Below, one piece after another: positions 57,448 through 64,000 of a stretch of DNA of 64,000 bases; position 1 is the first letter of the stretch; every line of letters starts with the position of its first letter. The notes under the pieces are model-generated. The model made no database searches, was not told the DNA's origin, and saw nothing but the letters and a program-made list of their open reading frames with translations. The position numbers and the translations under genes were made by a program. Source of the stretch: Desmodesmus armatus (taxonomy: Eukaryota > Chlorophyta > Chlorophyceae > Sphaeropleales > Scenedesmaceae); contig VIIQ02000562.1 in the NCBI GenBank assembly GCA_007449985.2, positions 248,001 to 312,000 on the forward strand, in the 5' to 3' direction.

Positions 57448-58284
57448 ATGGGCTCCCTACACCACCCTGTGTGGAAGATCTGTCTTGGACAGCTCAGTGG
57501 AAACCTGCAGGAGGCAGCAGAGCTTGCAGATGTCTTGCAGGAGGTTTCTGCTCACATACAGGTACTTGTCGGATGCACGACTGGTGTACCCAAGCTGCAC
57601 CAGTGCCCAGCAATGATGGCCTTCAAGTGAAGTGACAGAGAGAATTACCCTTTGTCATGGCTGCATGCAGGTGACCGGGTTGACGAGGACACTGACAGCC
57701 AGGACCAGCACCAGCAGTGGCAACCCCACACGCCTCAGTACCAAAGAGCGAGTCAAGCGAGCAGTGCCGTTGGACATCGGTGAGCTGCTCAGACAGCAAC
57801 ACTTTGGGATAGACTTGTACCTTTGCAGTACACCAAGGCAGCAGCTCTACTCACGTAGACTGTACAGGCAGAGCAGCAACTGCTCCAGAACACCATGCAC
57901 ATGCTGGCAACTAGCCACCTTGGCGCTCGAGCAGATCAGACTTGCTGACATGAACGCTGTCACCATGCATACCTGCAGATGCTGGCACTGTCCCCTGGAG
58001 CCAGCTGGTGGCTGTTGTATCCAGTGCAGCATTGGAGGAGCCCAACAGCCCAGAGAGTCGCAAGCAGCCGCAGGCAAGCGTGGGCAAATGATCTCAAGGC
58101 TTTGACAGCTGTGGGCTACTGTCCTTTCACCATGCCCTATGTTTGTGTGTGATGGCTGCAAGCAAAGGGATGTCATGACACCCTTTCAAGCAGGAGCTGA
58201 TGTGAGTTATGTTGCTTGTGCCTGCAGATGCTGGAGGTCAACTCTGGTGGCGCAGTTTACTTTCTGTTCTTCAAGCTCAGAACA

Positions 58285-58317
<33 letters not shown>

Positions 58318-61300
58318 TTGCTTCGGCATGCGCTTGTAAAACAGCAGGAAGCAGCAGGACAGCAACAGCTTGCGGTCAGTCTTCAGCAAGGGGTTCCCGT
58401 GTTACCTGTGGTTGAGCAGCAGCAACAATGTGACACGCAGGTCCGCAACACTGTCAGCCCTGGCTTCAGTTCAGCCCAACAGCAGGAGCAGCAGGAGATA
58501 CCCTCAACGCACCAGCCGGCCGGCACGCAGCCAGCTCAGAGTGGCAGCCCAGCTGCCGCACTCACTCAGGCCGCCCAGCAGCAGAGGGCAGCCCTGCCAC
58601 TGCTTCAGCTACAGCAGGAGCGCAGCACCCCTCGGGAGGGTGTGGTGGTGCTCAAGGTTGGGGGATCAAGGCTGGCTATGCAGGTAGGTGTGTGCACGTG
58701 GGCTTGCTGACTGAGCAGTGCAGTTTGTCCTGCAGGACTCGGGGGTCACATCACAATTTCAAGCTGCCGATGCCGCTGCCGTGTTGCCCTTGTCTGCCCC
58801 GGCACACTTTGTATTGCAGGCTGAGCAGTTTGCCAACGAGCTCACGCGCCACTTGGGCATTGCAGCACCAGACTGCAGGATTGTCCGGCAGGTGAGCTGA
58901 CTGAGTTTGCCAGGACAGACTGCGGCACAGCATCATCACAGTGGTCGCATTGGTCTCTGCAGGTTGTGCGGGCTGTCGCTGCTATCAGTCAGGCAGCCAG
59001 ATGGTCTGCAGGGGCGTAAACAGTAAGAGAAAATGCAAACTCCAGCTGGGAGTTGCGTGCGCGGACGTTGTGGCTGCCGCCAACAGACTATGCTTGTCTG
59101 TAGTGCATGAGTCGCGCAACTAATGCGCCCTGTGTGCAAACATGCAGGTGGGCTCAAGCGCCCCTGAATGGGCATCTGTACTGGCTGCGGTGCAGCAGCT
59201 GGCTGAGCCGCAGCAGGCCCTAGCAGCCGCAGCTGCTGCGGCGTCAACAGCGTCCCCTCTGGGTCCTGGCCATGCGCTCGCACATGGCAGCAGTAGCGAT
59301 AGTAGCGGCGGCGGCAGCAGCAGTGTTTGCTGCCAGGTTGCTGCTGAGCTGCTGGCTGAGCTGCAGCACTTGCCGTGTTTCCTACTGATGGAGTTTGTTG
59401 AGGGCTCAAAGCTGTCAGACTGCCCGTATGCTGTGGATCCGGTGAGCGCCAAAACAAAACAGCATCGACTTTTAGCAAGGGAGAGATGCTTTCAAAACGC
59501 CATCACGCTGATTGGCACACATGTCAGCATCGTTGCCTTGCCCGGCATGCAATTTGAGAAGCCTCCTGGCCTGCCCTTGGCTGAGTCACATTTGGCATGT
59601 CAAGTTTGCTGCTGCCGGCACAGCGTGCGTCGGCAGTGCAGCTGCTTACATGGTCACCTTCTGGTGTGTTGAACACTGATTGGCATCAATCAGGTGCATG
59701 ATGTCAATGTTATGATGTGTGCGTGCGTGCTGCAGGATGTTGCTGATGTTGGGCAGCTGTGTGAGGATGTTGGCCGCCTGTTCCTCTTGGACATGCTGCT
59801 GGGTGAGCACCGGCATGCTGGGGCTAGGATCCCACACTTGTTTCTCCCGCTTCCTTTATTGGCTAGCAGTTCCACCCTTTGCATGCCTCTCTTGTCAGGT
59901 TCACCACGCAGTGACTACGAAGCTTGAGGCACGGTCATGCAGCAGTTGACCGCTGACTGCACTCACCTGTTTATGCTGCTTCACCGTGCTCTTCTGCTGT
60001 GGCCAGGCAATGCTGACCGTATGTCCTGCCCAGAGCTGGGCTGGCGTGGGAACGCCAACAACCTCCTGTACGCGTTGCCACGCTCTCGGCATTCTGGCCG
60101 AGCAGTTGCCATCGACAGCTGCGTGGCCCGGCGGCCTCCAGCCCTGAAAGCCTCGGCTGAAGACGCAGCTGTTGAGCGCCTGTCTCAGCTGGTGCTGGCA
60201 GTACCTGGTGTCAGCCTCGCCCTGCTGCAGCAGCTGCTGGGGTCCCTGCGCGACAAGCAGCTGCAGCAACACCAGCCGCGGCGGCAGGTGTCGATGCCGG
60301 GGGCTGTGGGGCTCTGCAGCGAGCTCAGTATAGAGAGCTTCAGGGGCAGTGTTGGCGGCCAGTTTGGACAGCTGCCAAGTAGTGCTGGTGGCACGGCTGG
60401 AGGCCAGCTTCCAGCGAGGTTGGTGCAGCCTTCGCCCCATGATGCAGACGGTGCTGCTGTGAAACACGGGCCCGACCCGTCCCCACTGTCAGCCGCAGGA
60501 GCAGCGGATATGACCGGCAGTGCATGCATCCCCGCACCAGTGCCGGGAATGCATATGCGGGCCTGCAAGACTTCGCTGGGGGCGCTGCAGGAGCAGCAGC
60601 AGGTGCAGCATGCAGCTGGGCTGAGCGGGGAGCAGAAGTTCAGTGAGCAGGAGGTGGCCAGGTTCCAGGCGGGCCTGAGGCAGTGCCTGGATGGGGTGCT
60701 GCAGATCAAGGTGAGAGCAGCCTGTGCGGCAGCGACAACTGAAGCATGGAAGTCAATGTAGCAAGCAGCAGAGCAGCCAGGCGAACATCAACAGCAGGCC
60801 AATGCTGCTGGTGCTGGTGTGCGCTCAAATTTGGTGAGGCGTATATGCTGCTGCTGGTGTGTGAGTAGATTGTTGCAACAATCCCGTCACACAATTGTCC
60901 ACCCCTGAATCAGGCTGTTTGGCTTTGGCTGCGTCGTGCAGCGTGGTGTTGTCACCAACACATCCACACCCTGTGCAAAGAACCCAGCACCATGTGTCCA
61001 GGTTGGCTGACACTGCAATGTGCATGTGTGCCGCTCTGGCTGCACCTGCAGGGGCTGCTCGAGATGGTGTCAGCCAAGATAGCAGAGTGGATAGCAGAGT
61101 TTGTGGAGGACGTGGTGCGCATGAACCCAGCGCTGCTGCCTGGCAACGCAAACCCGTCCTCGCCCGCCCTCATGCGCAGCCCCAAGCCCTCGCCCAGGCT
61201 GTCAGGGCGCAGCAGCTTCAGCAATATCAAGCTGGAGCCGGCGGCACATGGGGCTAGTGCAGGTGCGATCTTGCAAATGTACAAGCCTCATCAAGGTTCT

Positions 61301-64000
61301 GGTCATGATGAGAGTGGTGCTGTGCTCACAATACCATGATCAGAACAGTGACTGCCAGTCACAGACTCAGGCAAGCCCTTGGCACTGTGGCAGTTCATGG
61401 GGTGCGCCCCGTGCATTCCTTCAGAACATATCCACAGTTGTATGCTGTGCGGTGGTTGTGCGCCTTTGGGCCCCCTGACCATCCCCTTGTCATGCAGGGT
61501 CTGGCGGGGGCAGCAGCCTCGGGGGTGTGTTTGACTCCATGGCAGCAGCAGCAGGCAGCACGGGCAGGTCCCCCTCACCAGGGCCACCTGCAGGGTCCCT
61601 GGGTGGTGCGCACGGCGGGAACAGCTTCAGCAGTAGGCTGCATGCCGCAGCAGGGAGTGCAGGAGGCAGCAGCAGTGCGGGCGGTGCTGGGGCAGGCAGG
61701 CTCGGCCTGCAGGCGCCGGCATCACCCGAGCCTGAAGCAATCCCGCACAGCAGGGAAGCAGGCCTGCCACCCCTTCCTGCAGGCAAGGCAGCAGAAGCTA
61801 AGGCTGGTGCTGAGGCTGGTGCTGCTGTGGCTGCAGGAGCTGCTGAGGCTGACTCTGGCAGCGGTGCTGCAGCAGCAGCTGGCGGCACTGTGCTTGGGAC
61901 GCCACCCACGAGCACCCCGCCCAAGGGCCTGCTCAAGCAGCTGGTTGGTGGGTCGGGAGCAAAGGCGCCACAGCCGCTGACGCGCGGGTAAGCCTGCCTG
62001 TCAGTTGATGCTGTTGCTTCAGATGCAGACGGCGCTCATCACAGTATCGGTTCCTGGCAAGCAGCACCCCAGCAACAGACACATACTCACGCGCAGCACC
62101 ACAGCACCTTGACCGTCGTGCTCCATAGTGTCAAATCCTATTGGGTCCAAGGGGCCTCATTTTGGTGTGGAAGTAAGTTGTTGTTTTCACACCTGGCCTT
62201 ACTGTGCAGGTTTGCAGCCATCAAGGCTGCCATCTGCTCACCCAAGCACAGCAGCAGCCGCACCCGCAGCGCTGCGGCATTCCAGCCGCAACACCCAGAC
62301 CCCGCCAGCAGCCCGGCCCCTGCTGGCGCTGCTGGCCCCTCAGACTCTGACCCCCCCAGCACACCTCCCCCTCCTGCAGTCAGCAACCCTGGCCACGGTA
62401 TCAGCAGTGGCAGCGCCAGCAAGCAGCAGCACAGCAGCACCCTCTGCAGCCCTCCTGCCAGTGGCAACGGCTCCCACAGTGCGCCAGGTGTCGCCCGGCC
62501 CCCTCACTGGATGAGGCCAGGTCCCCACTCACTGTGGCCAGGTCATCGACATCCAGTGATCTGGCCACCGCTGTTGCTGCCGCCCTGAGTCCCAGGGCCA
62601 ATGCGGCCCAGGCCGAGGCTCTTGTGGGACTGTTTGGGGGCAAGAGCCCTGGAGGCAGGCTGTGTAGGAGCATGACAGGGGCTGTGAGCGGAGGTGGCAG
62701 GTACAGCTTGACGGAGTGGCAGGAGGGAGGGGCCCTGGCAGCGACAGCAGCTGGGATTGGGGATGGGAAGCCGTTGTGTGCAAGAAGGGTGACATGGAGT
62801 GCAGCAGATGAGCCGCTGTCGCCGCCGGGTGCCTGTGGGCTAGGGGTGCGGGGTGTGAGCGGTGGCAGCATCAGCAGCAGCAGTGGCTGCAGGTCTGGTG
62901 GTGGTGGTGTCCTTCTGAGGCCTGCGGGAGGGACCTCCATCCTGGAGCCGCCTGGTGGCCACAAGGTGAGGAGGAACTGCTACAAAATGCACAGAGCAGC
63001 AGGTCCTGCCAGCCTGAAGGGGGGGGGGGTGGGCACTGGGTGCCATGATGCTTCCCAGGTGTTGTGGATGTATCATGCATACACCTGACTTGAGGCGCAG
63101 CCACGGATGCCTCCCCCTTGCCAAGCTTTGCCTGCTGCCCCTTCGAAAGTGGCGACCTCACAATGCTCTCGTGTGCATGTTTTTGAGCAATCCTTATCCT
63201 TTCCATCCCAGGCAGTTCATCCATTGCGCCTTTGTGTCGCGCAATGCGTCTGTTCACCTCCCTTGCTGTTCACAAGCATGCCATGCACTGGCCACCATCA
63301 CCTTTCTTCCCTCGCAGCCCTCTGCTCTGGTGTCAGCAGGGGGTGCACTCCCCAGCCCCACTGAGGGCCTGCCAGTGCCCTCAGGCTGGTCCAGCAGCCC
63401 ACCTGTTGGCCTGCCTCCTGCAGCGGGAGGCCCCAAAGCACACCTGCAGCAGCCAGCCTGTGCCACCAGCAGCATCACGGTCAGCAGCAGCCGCAACAGC
63501 AGCAGCAGCCCGGTGCCAGGACAGGCGGGCTGGGCGCAGCATGCACCGCAGGCTGTCAGCTTGTCGCCGTTTGCACCCTCTGCTGGGCGGGATGCTTCTG
63601 GCCAGGTGCTGCCAGTGCTGTCGTCACCCACACCTCCTGCCAACCAAGGAGGGTCTGACAGCTTCCTGCACAGGTAGGCCGAGAAGTTGTGGTCCTCAGG
63701 GCTTGCTTGTGCAGTGCCGACGCGCTGGTATGGGTGAAAGTGACTTGGTGGTTCGGGTGCTGACGTTGGGCTGTTGTTGGCTGGGTGAGTAATTCTGTGT
63801 AGCACATGCCGGCCCATCCGTGCTGAGCAGGAGACTGCTGTCACAGACGGTTGCAAAAAGTGCTCCTGCTGGGCAACACAGGCAAGCCTTTTTCACCACA
63901 GACGTATCCCTGCAAAGTAAGTACTTATGAAAGAGATGCCAGCACATCAACATCACCTTGTTGAGGTTGTGAATACCCGCTGCCCTGCAGGCAGTACAAC
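57448..64000 (+). CDS. actin-fragmin-kinase-like protein, 3' end beyond the window
   Basis: Exons: 57448-57561, 57671-57779, 58030-58079, 58228-58683, 58820-58891, 58963-59015, 59159 (or 59148)-59441, 59736-59802, 60007-60710, 61052-61262, 61498-61987, 62210-62965, 63318-63673 and 63902-63916; the next begins near 63992. The kinase core reads: NSGGAVYFLFF (glycine loop, 96-106), VVVLKVG (Lys234), AEQFANELTRHLGI, LPCFLLMEFVEGSKL (hinge), GRLFLLDMLLGNADR and GWRGNANNLL (413-422), matching the actin-fragmin kinase catalytic domain, an atypical fold related to PI3/4-kinases (family knowledge). A Gln-rich insert of about 120 residues separates glycine loop and lysine. A helical region (EMVSAKIAEWIAEFVEDVV) follows, then long Ser/Pro/Gly-rich tail. 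The junction 59015/59159 is weak. Exon 62210-62965 needs one extra base near the C5 run at 62499-62503 to stay in frame. Target substrate unknown. Confidence 0.75.

Noticed and set aside
58684..58735. 52-bp intron in the kinase-like gene
   Set aside because: Too short compared with the others; the acceptor at 58819 gives 137 bp, keeps phase and joins VVVLKVG to AEQFANELTRHLG as in the family.

Overview
The window looks like nuclear DNA of a chlorophycean green alga, most likely of the Sphaeropleales/Scenedesmus type (inference). The signs are genes with many short GT-AG introns, long CAG/GCT/GGC trinucleotide runs that are translated as poly-Gln, poly-Ser and poly-Ala, fast-evolving F-box/LRR genes, plant-like families (GPI mannosyltransferase 1, ycf45/SpoIIIAA-like ATPase, actin-fragmin-kinase-like protein) and algal retroelements. 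No rRNA, tRNA, CRISPR or bacterial operon signal was seen. Gene models were built by joining open frames across GT-AG junctions, requiring the phase to close.

Layout. 0-17 kb: an F-box/LRR gene running off the left edge (minus), TE-rich spacer with a chromovirus chromodomain relic, a second F-box/LRR gene (minus), spacer with minisatellites, a CxxC zinc-finger membrane protein (minus) head-to-head with the GPI mannosyltransferase PIG-M (plus), then a third F-box/LRR gene (minus) whose largest intron holds a TIR element. 17-33 kb (plus): a short Hsp90 co-chaperone made of the Aha1 N-domain only, then two tandem paralogues of a very long SpoIIIAA/ycf45-like P-loop protein with repeated helical modules in front. 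33-43 kb: a small F-box-like gene (minus) head-to-head with a secreted acid lipase of 12 exons (plus), then a DEDDy 3'-5' exonuclease (minus). 43-47 kb (plus): an EF-hand protein with repeated Asp-Ile-x-Gly-Ala motifs. 48-57 kb (plus): a membrane-anchored epoxide hydrolase whose third mapped intron contains an intact two-ORF LINE and whose next intron contains a long foldback hairpin. 57-64 kb (plus): an actin-fragmin-kinase-like gene that runs off the right edge.

The genes do not form one pathway. Regional themes are repeated head-to-head pairs with spacers of 240-490 bp, a concentration of F-box genes, and mobile DNA sitting in introns rather than exons. The best candidate for something undescribed is the tandem pair at 19.7-32.6 kb: a plastid/cyanobacterial-type ATPase core with an altered Walker B region, fused to several copies of an uncharacterised module, with patchy near-identity between the two paralogues.
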